From the NCBI GenBank assembly GCA_022711355.1, contig JAKLFE010000008.1, forward strand, positions 41,455-105,454: a stretch of DNA of 64,000 bases, read 5' to 3'. The notes beneath the pieces were generated by a model. It worked only from the letters and a program-made list of their open reading frames with translations, did no database searches and was not told the origin of the DNA. This document shows, piece after piece, positions 42,095-50,983 of this stretch. The position numbers and the translations under genes were made by a program. The first letter of the stretch is position 1. Each line of letters begins with the position of its first letter. This DNA comes from Spirochaetota bacterium (GTDB lineage Bacteria > Spirochaetota > Spirochaetia > Treponematales > Rectinemataceae).

Positions 42095-43236
42095 GCGGCG
42101 CCGAGGATCAGGGGGCGGCCGCAGCGGGCCGGCTGGCGGCGGCCCGCGAGGCCGCCGGCCTCTTCGAGCTCGGGGGCAGGCCGGCCGGGCTCGCGGCCTA
42201 CGGCGACGGCCACATCAACGAGAGCTACGCCCTCTCGGTCGAGGGCCCGGGCGCCCCCGCGAGGCGCCTCCTCCTCCAGAGGATCAACCAGGCCGTCTTC
42301 CGCGATCCGGAGGCCCTGATGGGGAACCTCCTGCGCGTCACGCGCCACATCCGGGCCAAGCTCGAGGAGGACGGCCACCCCGAGCCCGAGCGCCGCTGCC
42401 TCTCCCTGGTCCCCGCCCGGGACGGGAGGGCCTTCGCCCGCGACGCGGAGGGCGGCTACTGGCGCGCCTACCGCTTCATCGAGGACTCGCGCTCGAGCCC
42501 GGCCGCCTCGCATCCTGCGGCGGCGCGGGGGCTCGGGGCGGCGGTCGGCAGCTTCCAGGCCATGCTCGCCGACCTCCCCGGCCCCCGCCTGGCCGAGACC
42601 ATCCCGCGCTTCCACGACGCGAGCGCGCGCTTCGCGGCCTTCGAGGAGGCGGCCGCGGAGGACCGCGCGGGCCGGGCCGCCTCGGTCCGCCGCGAGATCG
42701 CCTTCTTCGAGGAGCGGGGCGAGGGCCTGGGCCGGATCGCCGGGGCCCTCGCCTCGGGCTCCCTGCGCGAGCGCATAACGCACAACGACGCCAAGGCCGA
42801 CAACCTCCTGGTCGACGCGGCCACGGGCGAGCCTCTCTGCCTCGTCGACCTGGACACGGTCATGCCCGGGGCGGCGGCCTACGACTTCGGCGACCTCGCG
42901 CGCACGGTGAGCGCCACCTCCCCCGAGGACCGGGCCGAGGGCATGGGCCTCGAGCTCGGCCTCTTCGCGGCCCTCGCGGAGGGCTACGCGTCGGAGGCGG
43001 CCTCCTTCCTATCCGGGCCGGAGCGCGAGAGCCTACCTTGGGGGGCGCGGATCATCGCGGTCGAGCAGGGCCTTCGCTTCCTCGCGGACCACCTCGACGG
43101 CGACACCTACTACCGCATAGCGCGCCCGGGCCAGAACCTCGACCGGGCCCGGGCCTCCATCGAGCTCGCGCGCTCGATGGAGGCCCAGTGGGACGCGATG
43201 CGCGGCGCCGTCGAGGCGGCCTTCGCGCGGAGCTAG
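42091..43236 (+). CDS. N-acetylhexosamine 1-kinase-like phosphotransferase
   Basis: 381 residues of the aminoglycoside phosphotransferase fold. Early G-D-G-H-I-N-E-S-Y, a Brenner-type loop I-T-H-N-D-A-K-A-D-N-L-L and V-D-L-D-T-V-M-P-G-A-A-A-Y-D-F-G-D match NahK-like kinases of the hexosamine salvage (LNB/GNB) pathway. Its TAG lies in a CTAG shared with the stop of the convergent iron-sulfur gene. Confidence 0.82.
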   Translation: MSGAEDQGAAAAGRLAAAREAAGLFELGGRPAGLAAYGDGHINESYALSVEGPGAPARRLLLQRINQAVFRDPEALMGNLLRVTRHIRAKLEEDGHPEPERRCLSLVPARDGRAFARDAEGGYWRAYRFIEDSRSSPAASHPAAARGLGAAVGSFQAMLADLPGPRLAETIPRFHDASARFAAFEEAAAEDRAGRAASVRREIAFFEERGEGLGRIAGALASGSLRERITHNDAKADNLLVDAATGEPLCLVDLDTVMPGAAAYDFGDLARTVSATSPEDRAEGMGLELGLFAALAEGYASEAASFLSGPERESLPWGARIIAVEQGLRFLADHLDGDTYYRIARPGQNLDRARASIELARSMEAQWDAMRGAVEAAFARS

Positions 43237-44735
43237 GGCCTGAAGCGCTCCTTGAGCGCCGGCATCGTGTAGCCGTAGCTGTCTTTCAGGTCGCGCAGGG
43301 GCTTGTCCCGCGGGAAGTCCGCGGGGAGGCCGAGCTTCTCGATGACTGCGGCAGGCTCGGCCCCGAGGGCCCGCGCGACCTCGTCGACGCTCATCGTGCC
43401 CTCGAGGGCGAAGTCGGCCGGGACGACGAGGGCCTTCGCGGGCGCGGCAGGCGCGGGCGCGGCAGGCGCGGGCGCGGCAGGCGCGGGCGCGGCAGGCGCG
43501 GACGCGGCGGGAGCAGGCGCCGGCGCGGGCTTGGGAGCCGCGGGCGCGTTAGGCGCCGGCGCCGCTTCCTTGCTCTCCCCCGCGTAGGGCAGGCCGAGTA
43601 TCCGCGCCACGGCGACGCGCACCGCGTCGGCCTCGAAGCCCTCGATGCCCGCGAGCTTGCCCGTGTCCTTCAGCATGCTCTCGGGCGGCACCTTCGCCGG
43701 GTCGACCCCGGCCTCGCGGTAGAGCCGCTCGAGCTCGACGCCGAAGGACTCGGCCACCATGGCGTAGGTCGAGGAGCCCTTGATGTTCTCGACCTTGAGC
43801 GACCCGGCGGCGGCGCGGTCCGCGAGCGAGGGCGCGACGAAGGAGAGCATGCCGAGGGCCTGGCCGATGGCCGCCGCGCCGAGGTAGACGCCGAAGCCGA
43901 TCGCGACGATGGCGCCGGCCTTGACCGCCTTCCCCCCCAGGTTGGCCGTCAGCGTGGCCTTCTTGGTCGGGCAGGCCGTCACGCACTCCAGGCAGGCGAT
44001 GCACTCGGGGGAGCTCACCGCGCCGGCCTTCGAGACCTCGACGTTCATGGGGCAGGCCTTGTCGCACAGGGAGCAGGAGATGCAGGTCGAGGCCTCGCGC
44101 TTGACGCGGAACAGGGGCAGGCGCCCGAGCAGGGCGTTCAGGGCGCCGAGGGGGCAGAGGTACTTGCAGAAAGCCCGCTCGTAGAGCATCGAGAGCAGGA
44201 GGATCGCCGCGAGGAGGACGAGGCCGACGGCGAACTCGGCCCATACCGCGGGGAGCCCGGCGGCGAGGTGGCCGAAGGCGGCCATGGGCTCGTAGGGCCT
44301 GATGACGAGCTCGCCGGCCCGCCAGGTGAAGAGGACGATGGCGGCGAGGATGGGGTACTTGAGCAGGCGCAGGACGGAGTCGAGCTTCCGCGGGACCTCG
44401 AAGCGGCGGCCGAAGAGCTTCTTGCCGAGCCAGCCGAAGAGGCCCTGGAGGGCGCCGAAGGCGCAGAACCAGCCGCAGAAGAAGCGCGAGAGGAGGAGGC
44501 CTAAGGCGAGGATCGCGCCGAAGAGGACTACCGTGCCCGGCTCGATCTTCTTGATGAGCTCGCCGCCCGCCACGAACTTGAGCAGAGTCTCGAGCCCCCC
44601 GAAGGGATCGATCGCGTCGATCGAGGGAATGCCCTGCATCCGCTGGTGGAGTATCGAGAGGATCGTGACCCCCGCGAGGGCCAGCCCGAGGGTCGCCCTC
44701 CGCAGCTTCTGAATCGCCGGCAGCTTTCGCGCCAT
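43233..44735 (-). CDS. NapH/NosR-like membrane iron-sulfur protein with duplicated C-terminal domain
   Basis: 500 residues. Four or five membrane helices with C-G-W-F-C-A-F-G (Cys87/Cys91) and C-K-Y-L-C-P-L-G (Cys190/Cys194) as in NapH-type quinol-side proteins, two 4Fe-4S motifs (Cys218/221/224/228 and 245/248/251/255), a further helix (~270-300), then two copies of a ~60-residue module (about 315-385 and 440-500) joined by an A-P-A-A-P linker. Probably transfers electrons at the membrane; the partner is not visible. Start after AGGAGG; preceded by a sigma-54 promoter and palindrome. Confidence 0.8.
   Translation of the reverse strand: MARKLPAIQKLRRATLGLALAGVTILSILHQRMQGIPSIDAIDPFGGLETLLKFVAGGELIKKIEPGTVVLFGAILALGLLLSRFFCGWFCAFGALQGLFGWLGKKLFGRRFEVPRKLDSVLRLLKYPILAAIVLFTWRAGELVIRPYEPMAAFGHLAAGLPAVWAEFAVGLVLLAAILLLSMLYERAFCKYLCPLGALNALLGRLPLFRVKREASTCISCSLCDKACPMNVEVSKAGAVSSPECIACLECVTACPTKKATLTANLGGKAVKAGAIVAIGFGVYLGAAAIGQALGMLSFVAPSLADRAAAGSLKVENIKGSSTYAMVAESFGVELERLYREAGVDPAKVPPESMLKDTGKLAGIEGFEADAVRVAVARILGLPYAGESKEAAPAPNAPAAPKPAPAPAPAASAPAAPAPAAPAPAAPAPAAPAKALVVPADFALEGTMSVDEVARALGAEPAAVIEKLGLPADFPRDKPLRDLKDSYGYTMPALKERFRP
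43441..43500. repeat. Perfect 15-bp tandem repeat, four copies
   Basis: GGCGCGGCAGGCGCG repeats exactly four times inside the linker codons of the iron-sulfur gene, each copy coding five residues of the Ala-Pro linker. Copy number could change by slippage without a frameshift. Confidence 0.95.
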
Positions 44736-44747
44736 GTTCGCCTCCTG

Positions 44748-44791
44748 ATATAGCAGTATTCGAATATTGCTATATGCAAGAAGCGTGCCAG
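44748..44791 (-). promoter_or_regulatory. Consensus sigma-54 promoter with a 28-bp palindrome over the start site
   Basis: Minus strand: CTGGCACG (44784-44791), CTTC, TTGCA (44775-44779), a full -24/-12 match. Directly downstream lies a 28-bp palindrome with 26 matching bases (44748-44775, centre ATTCGAAT), covering the predicted start, and AGGAGG of the iron-sulfur gene follows. An ATTCGAAT-centred palindrome is reminiscent of ArsR-family operators. The remaining bases up to 45000 hold no gene. Confidence 0.8.
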
Positions 44792-45000
44792 GGCTCGGCG
44801 CGGGCGGGAAACGCGGGATCCCGGCGGAATTCGCGGGAATACGGGCTTCCCCGTGGATCTGCGGCGAGGGCGCCGGGGTCATTTTTGCCCAAGGCGGGAA
44901 ACTATTGCCCGGCCCCGAGGCGGGAGCGGGGCGAGGAGGGCGGCTCGGGCTTCCGCGCCGCCATCCACCCCGAGCGCCGGGTCCTGAAGGTCGAGAGGGA

Positions 45001-45792
45001 CTACTGCGTGGGCTGATCGGCTCCCAGGGCCTCGACCGCGGCGGCGAAGAGGAGCTCGAGGCCCTCCTCGGTGGTCTCGGCGTGGAACTCGGGGCGCCAG
45101 GCCAGCTCGGCCAGGGTGTCGCTCACGCTGAAGCAGGAGGCGATCCTGACGCCGCGGAAGCGGGCCACGGCGAAGAGGGCCGAGGCCTCCATCTCGACGA
45201 CGAGGGCCCCCTCGTCGCGGAACTTCACCACCTCCTCGGCCGTCTCGCGGTAGATCGCGTCGGTGGTCCAGGAGGGCCCGACCCGGTGCTCGAGCCCGCG
45301 CTTGGCGAGGGCGGCGCGGAGGGCCGCGGTCAGCTCCTCGGAGGGGTAGACCGGGGCCCCGCCGGGCAGGTAGTGGTAGGAGGTGCCCTCGTCGCGGAAG
45401 GCCGAGTCGCAGACCACGAGGGAGCCGGGCGGGAGGTCGAGCCTGAGGCTGCCGGCCGTGCCCACGGAGACGAAGCGCCGCGCGCCGAAGGCGATGAGCT
45501 CCTCGAGCATGACGGCCGCGGCCGGGGCCCCGACGCCGAAGTGCCCGGCTATGGCCACGCGGCCATCGCTGCCGTCGAGGTAGCGCAGCCACTTGCCGAA
45601 GTAGCCCTCGGCCGGGCTGCTGGCATGGGCCGACGAGGCGTGCTCGAAGAGGGAGGCCTGGTAGGAGAGGATGACGGCCTCGGGGACAGGGGCCGGTCCG
45701 AGGCGGCCGAGGCCCGCGATGTAGCCCACGAAGTCCGCGGGGTTGAAGAAGGGCGAGGATTCGTACTTGCTCGAGTCCAGGGGTACGGGCAT
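45001..45792 (-). CDS. Nucleoside phosphorylase (uridine phosphorylase/MTA-type family)
   Basis: 263 residues. PNP/UDP phosphorylase superfamily: G-H-F-G-V-G-A-P-A-A-A-V-M-L-E-E-L, phosphate-site S-V-G-T-A-G-S-L, and V-V-E-M-E-A-S-A-L-F at the nucleoside site. It splits nucleosides with phosphate; uridine is a good guess. It starts 8 bp after the PEBP gene, so they may be cotranscribed. Confidence 0.88.
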   Translation of the reverse strand: MPVPLDSSKYESSPFFNPADFVGYIAGLGRLGPAPVPEAVILSYQASLFEHASSAHASSPAEGYFGKWLRYLDGSDGRVAIAGHFGVGAPAAAVMLEELIAFGARRFVSVGTAGSLRLDLPPGSLVVCDSAFRDEGTSYHYLPGGAPVYPSEELTAALRAALAKRGLEHRVGPSWTTDAIYRETAEEVVKFRDEGALVVEMEASALFAVARFRGVRIASCFSVSDTLAELAWRPEFHAETTEEGLELLFAAAVEALGADQPTQ

Positions 45793-45800
45793 GGAATTCC

Positions 45801-46301
45801 TTAGCGGAGGGCCGAGGCGCCGGCCGGGCTCAGCGCCTGGTCGGGGGCCTGGGCCGTGCCGGTGATCTCGGCTTCGTCCAGGACGTGGCCGTCGATGGCG
45901 TCGAGGAGCTCGTCCTTGCCCATGCCCGTATGGGGCCCGAGGGCGAGGTCGAGGGCGAAGAGGCGGAAGCAGTAGTGGTGGATGCCGGTGCCGGCGGGGG
46001 GCCGGGGCCCGCCCCAGCCCGTGTGGCCGTAGCTGTTGCGGCCCTGGTGGCAGATTCCCTCGATCACGTCATGGGGGGGCAGGCCTTCGCGGAGGCCCGG
46101 CGAGGTGGGCGGCAGGTCCCAGGCCACCCACATGTCCCAGCAGCCCGAGGGCGAGTCGAAGTCCTCGCAGACCAGGGCGAGGCTCTTGGCCCCGGCGGGG
46201 AGCTCGTGGAAGGCGAGGTCGGGGGAGCGGTTCCCCTGGTCGAGGTGGGTCTTGGCCGGGAGCTCCTTGCCGTCGTAGAAGGACATGCTCGTAAGGTACA
46301 T
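45801..46301 (-). CDS. YbhB/YbcL-type PEBP family protein
   Basis: 166 residues. G-N-R-S-P-D-L-A-F, D-F-D-S-P-S-G, G-I-C-H-Q-G-R-N-S-Y-G-H-T-G-W-G-G-P-R-P-P and H-H-Y-C-F-R-L are the conserved ligand pocket of bacterial phosphatidylethanolamine-binding-protein relatives. The usual H-W after the D-x-P-S-G segment is A-W here. Function in bacteria is unclear. Confidence 0.9.
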   Translation of the reverse strand: MYLTSMSFYDGKELPAKTHLDQGNRSPDLAFHELPAGAKSLALVCEDFDSPSGCWDMWVAWDLPPTSPGLREGLPPHDVIEGICHQGRNSYGHTGWGGPRPPAGTGIHHYCFRLFALDLALGPHTGMGKDELLDAIDGHVLDEAEITGTAQAPDQALSPAGASALR

Positions 46302-46433
46302 GGCGCCTCCTGTGAAGGTAAAGGCCGCCGGGGCGGGCTCGCCTCCCGGGCGGACTCGTCTCTCACCTCAAATTAAACACGGTAATCGGGCTCCCGCAAG
46401 GCCGGATCGGCGTTTTTCGGGAAGGCCTTCGCC

Positions 46434-46462
46434 TTGACATCGGGATCGGCGGCAGATAGCAT
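46434..46462 (+). promoter_or_regulatory. Sigma-70 promoter of nfnAB
   Basis: TTGACA (46434-46439), 17 bp, TAGCAT (46457-46462). The start near 46469 leaves a leader of ~23 bases holding GGAGG. Confidence 0.65.
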
Positions 46463-46491
46463 CCTCGACGTTACCCCAAGCTGGAGGCCAG

Positions 46492-47352
46492 ATGAGCAGG
46501 ATACTCGCCAAGCGGCGGCTCTCCGAGGAAGTCTATAGGATCGAGGTCGAGGCCCCCCTGGTCGCGCGGGAGCGCAAGGCAGGCCAGTTCGTCATAGTGC
46601 AGGCCGACGCCGAGTACGGCGAGCGGATCCCCCTCACGATCGCGGACGCGGATCCAGGGCGCGGGAGCATCAGCCTCATCTTCCAGGCCGTCGGCGCGAG
46701 CACCCACAAGCTCGCCGCCAAGGAGCCCGGCGCGGAGATCGTCCTCTTGGGGCCCCTGGGCAACCCCACCCACATCGAGCGCTTCGGCTGGGCGGTCTGC
46801 GTGGGCGGCGGCATCGGGCTGGCCCCCCTCCACCCCATCGTCGAGGCCCTCAAGGCCGCGGGCAACCGCGTGACGGTGATCTCCGGCGCCCGCACGAAGG
46901 ACCTCCTCATCATGCAGGAGGAGATGCAGGCCCTCGCCGACGAGCACCTCGTCGTGACCGACGACGGCTCGGCCGGCCGCAAGGCCCTCGTCACCGAGCC
47001 CCTGAAGGAGCTCTGCGGGCAGTCGCCGAAGCCGGACATCGCCGTGGCCATCGGCCCCCCCGTCATGATGAAGTTCTGCGCCGAGGCCACGAGGCCCTTC
47101 GGCGTGAGGACCCTCGTCTCCCTCAACACGATCATGATCGACGGGACGGGGATGTGCGGCGGCTGCCGCGTCACCGTCGGCGGCGAGACCAAGTTCGTCT
47201 GCGTCGACGGCCCGGAGTTCGACGGCCACCTCGTGGACTGGGAGCTCATGATGTCGCGCCTGAAGTCGTACAAGAAGCTCGAGGACGAGGCGCACGAGCG
47301 CTGCCACCTCGAGCAGGCCGCGGAGCGGCTCGCCGCGGGAGGCGCGCGATGA
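46492..47352 (+). CDS. nfnA: NfnA/SudB-type FAD and 2Fe-2S subunit
   Basis: 286 residues of the ferredoxin-NADP reductase / dihydroorotate dehydrogenase electron-transfer fold: A-G-Q-F-V-I-V, R-I-P-L-T-I-A-D, G-G-G-I-G-L-A-P, and a C-terminal M-C-G-G-C-R plus F-V-C-V-D-G-P-E-F-D-G set for the 2Fe-2S cluster. It overlaps by ATGA a glutamate-synthase-like subunit, the NfnAB arrangement (electron-bifurcating NADH-dependent ferredoxin:NADP oxidoreductase). The same gene pair is also annotated as sulfide dehydrogenase (SudBA), so activity is not settled. Confidence 0.85.
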   Translation: MSRILAKRRLSEEVYRIEVEAPLVARERKAGQFVIVQADAEYGERIPLTIADADPGRGSISLIFQAVGASTHKLAAKEPGAEIVLLGPLGNPTHIERFGWAVCVGGGIGLAPLHPIVEALKAAGNRVTVISGARTKDLLIMQEEMQALADEHLVVTDDGSAGRKALVTEPLKELCGQSPKPDIAVAIGPPVMMKFCAEATRPFGVRTLVSLNTIMIDGTGMCGGCRVTVGGETKFVCVDGPEFDGHLVDWELMMSRLKSYKKLEDEAHERCHLEQAAERLAAGGAR

Positions 47353-48830
47353 GCGATCTCAGCAAGGAAGCCCTCGCGGCCGGCGCGCGCGCGGCCCTCG
47401 AAGGCATCGAGGGAAAGGCCCTCTCCCCCAAGGACCGCCTGGCCCTGCCCGTCCAGGACATGCCCTGCCAGGATCCCGTCGCCCGGGGCCAGAACATGCA
47501 CGAGGTGGCCCAGGGCTACGACGAGGCCCAGGCCCGCATCGAGGCGAACCGCTGCCTGGGCTGCAAGAACGCGCCCTGCGTCTCGGGCTGCCCCGTCAGG
47601 GTCGACATACCCGGCTTCATAGCCGAGATCCAGAAGGGCGACTTCGCCCAGGCCGCCCGGGTCATCAAGCGCACGAACCTCCTGCCCTCGATCTGCGGCC
47701 GGGTCTGCCCCCAGGAGGGCCAGTGCCAGGCCCCCTGCACCCTCGGCAAGTCCCTGAAGTCCATCGACAAGGCCGTCCAGATCGGCCGCCTCGAGCGCTT
47801 CGTCGCCGACTGGGAGCGCTCCTCCGGCGCGGCCGGGGCCCCGGCCGCGGGCCACGCCACGGGCAAGCGCGTCGCCATCGTCGGCTCGGGCCCGGCGGGC
47901 CTCACCTGCGCGGTGGACGTCCGGCGGCAGGGCCACGAGGTCGTCATCTACGAGGCCTTCCAGAAGGCCGGCGGCGTCATGGTCTACGGCATCCCCGAGT
48001 TCCGCCTCCCGAAGGAGCTCGTCCGCTCCGAGGCGGGGGTCCTCGAGTCCATGGGCGTCCGCTTCGAGCTCAACTACCTCGTCGGCCGGACGCGCAAGCT
48101 CCGCGCCCTCCTGGCCGAGGACGGCTTCGACGCGGTCTTCATCGGCGCGGGCGCCGGCCTGCCCAAGTTCATGGACATCCCCGGCGAGAACCTCGTCGGC
48201 GTGTTCAGCGCGAACGAGTACCTCACCCGGGCCAACCTCATGAAGGCCTACGACCGCCCCCGCGCGGCCACGCCCATCTACCCCAGCCGCCGCGTCGCGG
48301 TCCTGGGCGGCGGCAACGTCGCCATGGACTCGGCCCGCATGGCCCTGCGCCTCGGGGCGGAGGAGGTCCATATCCTCTACCGCCGCACGCGGGAGGAGAT
48401 GCCCGCGCGGGCCGAGGAGGTCGGGCACGCCATGGAGGAGGGAGTCGTCTTCGACTTCCTCTCGAGCCCGACCCGCGTGCTGGCGGGCGCGGACGGCAGG
48501 TGCGAGGCCCTCGAGGTCCTGTCCTACGCGTTAGGCGAGCCCGACGCCTCGGGGCGCCGCAGCCCCGTCGCGATCAAGGGCAGCGAGAAAGTCCTGCCCT
48601 ACGACACGGTGATCGTCGCCATCGGCAACGAGTCGAACCCCTTGCTCGCCCGCACGACGCCCGAGCTCAAGGTCGACCGCAAGGGCCACATCATCGTCGA
48701 CGAGCGGCAGAAGACGAGCATCGAGCGGGTCTACGCCGGCGGCGACATCGTCCTCGGCGCGGCCACCGTGATCCTCGCCATGGGGGAAGGCAGGCGCGCG
48801 GCCGCCGCGATCAACGAGGTCCTGCAGTAG
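47349..48830 (+). CDS. nfnB: NfnB/GltA-type subunit (NADPH-dependent glutamate synthase small-chain family)
   Basis: 493 residues. N-terminal cysteine motifs C-L-G-C-K-N-A-P-C-V-S-G-C-P and C-G-R-V-C-P-Q-E-G-Q-C hold two 4Fe-4S clusters; FAD motif G-S-G-P-A-G-L-T-C-A and NADP motif L-G-G-G-N-V-A-M-D-S-A-R follow, then a late Y-A-G-G-D-I. With NfnA it would couple reduced ferredoxin and NADH to NADPH formation. No large glutamate synthase chain is adjacent, which favours NfnAB over GltD. Confidence 0.88.
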   Translation: MSDLSKEALAAGARAALEGIEGKALSPKDRLALPVQDMPCQDPVARGQNMHEVAQGYDEAQARIEANRCLGCKNAPCVSGCPVRVDIPGFIAEIQKGDFAQAARVIKRTNLLPSICGRVCPQEGQCQAPCTLGKSLKSIDKAVQIGRLERFVADWERSSGAAGAPAAGHATGKRVAIVGSGPAGLTCAVDVRRQGHEVVIYEAFQKAGGVMVYGIPEFRLPKELVRSEAGVLESMGVRFELNYLVGRTRKLRALLAEDGFDAVFIGAGAGLPKFMDIPGENLVGVFSANEYLTRANLMKAYDRPRAATPIYPSRRVAVLGGGNVAMDSARMALRLGAEEVHILYRRTREEMPARAEEVGHAMEEGVVFDFLSSPTRVLAGADGRCEALEVLSYALGEPDASGRRSPVAIKGSEKVLPYDTVIVAIGNESNPLLARTTPELKVDRKGHIIVDERQKTSIERVYAGGDIVLGAATVILAMGEGRRAAAAINEVLQ

Positions 48831-48831
48831 G

Positions 48832-48880
48832 GACGGGCCTTCCGCGCGGAGCGCGCCGCGCCGCGCTCCGCGGGCCCGTC
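48832..48880 (+). promoter_or_regulatory. Large GC hairpin between nfnB and the next gene
   Basis: Two nested perfect stems of 8 bp (48832-48839 with 48873-48880) and 11 bp (48845-48855 with 48862-48872). No T tract follows; GGGGAG of the next gene is just after. It may shield an mRNA end or slow read-through. Confidence 0.5.
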
Positions 48881-48892
48881 GGGGAGCTTCGC

Positions 48893-49411
48893 ATGGAAAT
48901 CGCCATCGCGATCGACTCGTACGACGACCTCTTCTCGGACTTCGACATCCGCAGCTACGGGGAGCGGGCCATCTCGCGCGACCTGCTCGACGAGCTCCGG
49001 CTCCGCCTGCGCAAGGCGGGGCCCGGCTCGGCCTCCGACCTCGTCTTCCTCGTCCCGCGGGAGGCGAGGAAGGAGGGCGACGAGGAGCTCATCGTCGAGC
49101 GCCTGCGCCGCTTCTTCGAGGAGCGGCGCGCCCATTACCTCAGGGAGGACCGAAGGAACGCGCGCCTCGCCGCCCTCTTCGTGGCGATCGGCCTCGCCCT
49201 CTCCCCCGCCGCCAGCCTGGCAGCCGCCCGCCTGGGCGCCCGGCCCCTCCTCACCGACTTCCTCCTCATCCCGGCCTGGTTCTTCGTCTGGAACGGCCTC
49301 GAGCTCTTCCTCAAGGGCCGGGGCGAGTACCGGCGCAAGCGGGCCTACTACGAGTCCCTCGCCGCCTCGCGGACGAGCTTCCGGGACATCGAGGGCTACG
49401 CGCCGCGCTGA
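48893..49411 (+). CDS. Hypothetical membrane protein with two helices
   Basis: 172 residues; GGGGAG precedes the ATG. The N-terminal ~95 residues are charged and soluble (D-S-Y-D-D-L-F-S-D-F-D-I-R-S-Y), then two hydrophobic helices (~98-120 and ~127-148) and a basic C-terminus (Y-R-R-K-R-A-Y-Y). No family recognised. It runs in the same direction as nfnAB after a hairpin. Confidence 0.65.
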   Translation: MEIAIAIDSYDDLFSDFDIRSYGERAISRDLLDELRLRLRKAGPGSASDLVFLVPREARKEGDEELIVERLRRFFEERRAHYLREDRRNARLAALFVAIGLALSPAASLAAARLGARPLLTDFLLIPAWFFVWNGLELFLKGRGEYRRKRAYYESLAASRTSFRDIEGYAPR

Positions 49412-49435
49412 GCGGGCTCGGGCGCCGCGCCGGCC

Positions 49436-50830
49436 CTAGGCGGGGCCGCCCGCGGCCGAGGCCGCCCGGCCGAGCCTCCGCAGCTCGCGCGCCAGGACGC
49501 CGACCGTGATCGAGCTCGACAGGAGGTCGGCCGCGGGGTAGGCGATCCAGATCCCGTCGAGGCCGAGGAAGCGGGGCAGGACGAGGAGCAGGGGGATGAG
49601 GACGATGAACTGCCGCGAGATGCCGAGGAAGAAGGCCTGGAGGGGCTTGCCCACGGCCTGGAAGTAGGTGGAGCCCGCGATCTGCACCGCCGCCAGGGGG
49701 ATGAAGAGGCCGAAGATCCGGAAGTCCCGCGCGCTCTTCGCGATGAGCCCGGGATCGGGCGTGAACAGGGACATGGCCAGGCGGGGCGCGAGCTGGATCA
49801 CCGCGTAGCCGAAGAGGGAGAGGGCGAAGGCCGTCGCTATCGCCGTCGTGATGCTCGCGCGCACCCGGTCGAAGCGCCGGGCCCCGAAGTTGTAGCCCGC
49901 GATGGGCTGGAAGCCCTGCACGATCCCGATGATCGGCAGGATGATGATCATGTTGAACTTGGTGATCATGCCGTAGATCGTCACCGCCTCGTCCCCCCCG
50001 TAGCGCACGAGGCTGTGGTTGGCGACGAGGACGAGGATCGACATGCCCGCGGACTGGACGAAGGTGGGGGCGCCGAGGGCGGCCACCTCGCGCAGGACCG
50101 CGGGGCGATAGCGGAGGTGGCGCGGGCGGAGGGGGACGTGGGAGCGGCCGCGGAGGTAGTGCGAGAGGAGGTAGAGGCAGGATGCCGCCTGGCTCAGCAC
50201 GGTCGCGAGGGCCGCGCCCCGCACGCCCCAGCCGAAGCCGAAGATGAACAGGGGATCGAGGCCCGTGTTGAGGATGGCCCCGAGGACCATGCCGGCCATG
50301 GCTGCCTTGGCGTTGCCCTCGGACCGCACGAGGTTGCTCGCGCACAGGGACAGCGAGAAGAAGAAAAAGCCGGCGGCGACGATGCCCGTGTACTCGAGGG
50401 CGTAGGGCATGATGGCGGGGCTCGCGCCGAAGAAGGCCAGGAGGGGCTCCATGAAAGCGAAAGCCAGGGCCACCAGGACGAGGTTCACCACGAGGACCGA
50501 GGCCAGGGTCGCGCCCATGGCCGAGGCCGCCTCCTCGGGCCGCTTCTCGCCCAGGCGCCGCGACACGATGGAGGCGGCCCCCGTGCCCATGGCCTGGGCG
50601 ATGGCGGACACGAGGGTCTGGAGGGGGAAGACGATGGACAGGGCCGCGATGGCCAGCGGCCCCACGCCCTGGCCGACGAAGATCGTGTCGACGACGTTGT
50701 ACAGGGCGTTGACGAGCATGCCCACGGCCGCGGGCAGGCCCATCTTGAGGAGGAGGGGGAAGATGGCGTCGCGGCCGAGGAAGTCGGTCTTGCGCCGCTG
50801 GCCGTCGGGAGGCGTCGAACTTTCGGGCAT
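49436..50830 (-). CDS. MATE family efflux transporter
   Basis: 464 residues, twelve hydrophobic segments in two similar halves. P-A-A-V-G-M-L-V-N-A-L-Y-N-V-V-D-T-I-F-V-G-Q-G-V-G and the later G-F-Q-P-I-A-G-Y-N-F-G-A-R are family hallmarks. These antiporters expel cationic drugs or dyes with Na+ or H+. The start at 50830 gives the usual cytoplasmic N-terminus; the frame upstream is open without homology. Confidence 0.92.
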   Translation of the reverse strand: MPESSTPPDGQRRKTDFLGRDAIFPLLLKMGLPAAVGMLVNALYNVVDTIFVGQGVGPLAIAALSIVFPLQTLVSAIAQAMGTGAASIVSRRLGEKRPEEAASAMGATLASVLVVNLVLVALAFAFMEPLLAFFGASPAIMPYALEYTGIVAAGFFFFSLSLCASNLVRSEGNAKAAMAGMVLGAILNTGLDPLFIFGFGWGVRGAALATVLSQAASCLYLLSHYLRGRSHVPLRPRHLRYRPAVLREVAALGAPTFVQSAGMSILVLVANHSLVRYGGDEAVTIYGMITKFNMIIILPIIGIVQGFQPIAGYNFGARRFDRVRASITTAIATAFALSLFGYAVIQLAPRLAMSLFTPDPGLIAKSARDFRIFGLFIPLAAVQIAGSTYFQAVGKPLQAFFLGISRQFIVLIPLLLVLPRFLGLDGIWIAYPAADLLSSSITVGVLARELRRLGRAASAAGGPA

Positions 50831-50893
50831 GTGCGCAAGGATACCGAAACGGCGCCGCGGGGGTCTATGGGGCGCCGTCCTCGCATCCCCGCT

Positions 50894-50922
50894 TTGATGA
50901 AGACCGGGCCACATGATACTAT
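50894..50922 (+). promoter_or_regulatory. Promoter of the IclR-type regulator gene
   Basis: TTGATG (50894-50899), 17 bp, TACTAT (50917-50922), with TG upstream of the -10. Confidence 0.55.
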
Positions 50923-50983
50923 CGATCGTCGAGCCTCGATGGCGCCGCCTTCAAGCTCGCAGCGTTGTCGCCCGGAGGGGATC

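Noticed and set aside
43441..43500. CRISPR-like array
   Set aside because: Contiguous 15-bp repeats without spacers inside a coding linker.
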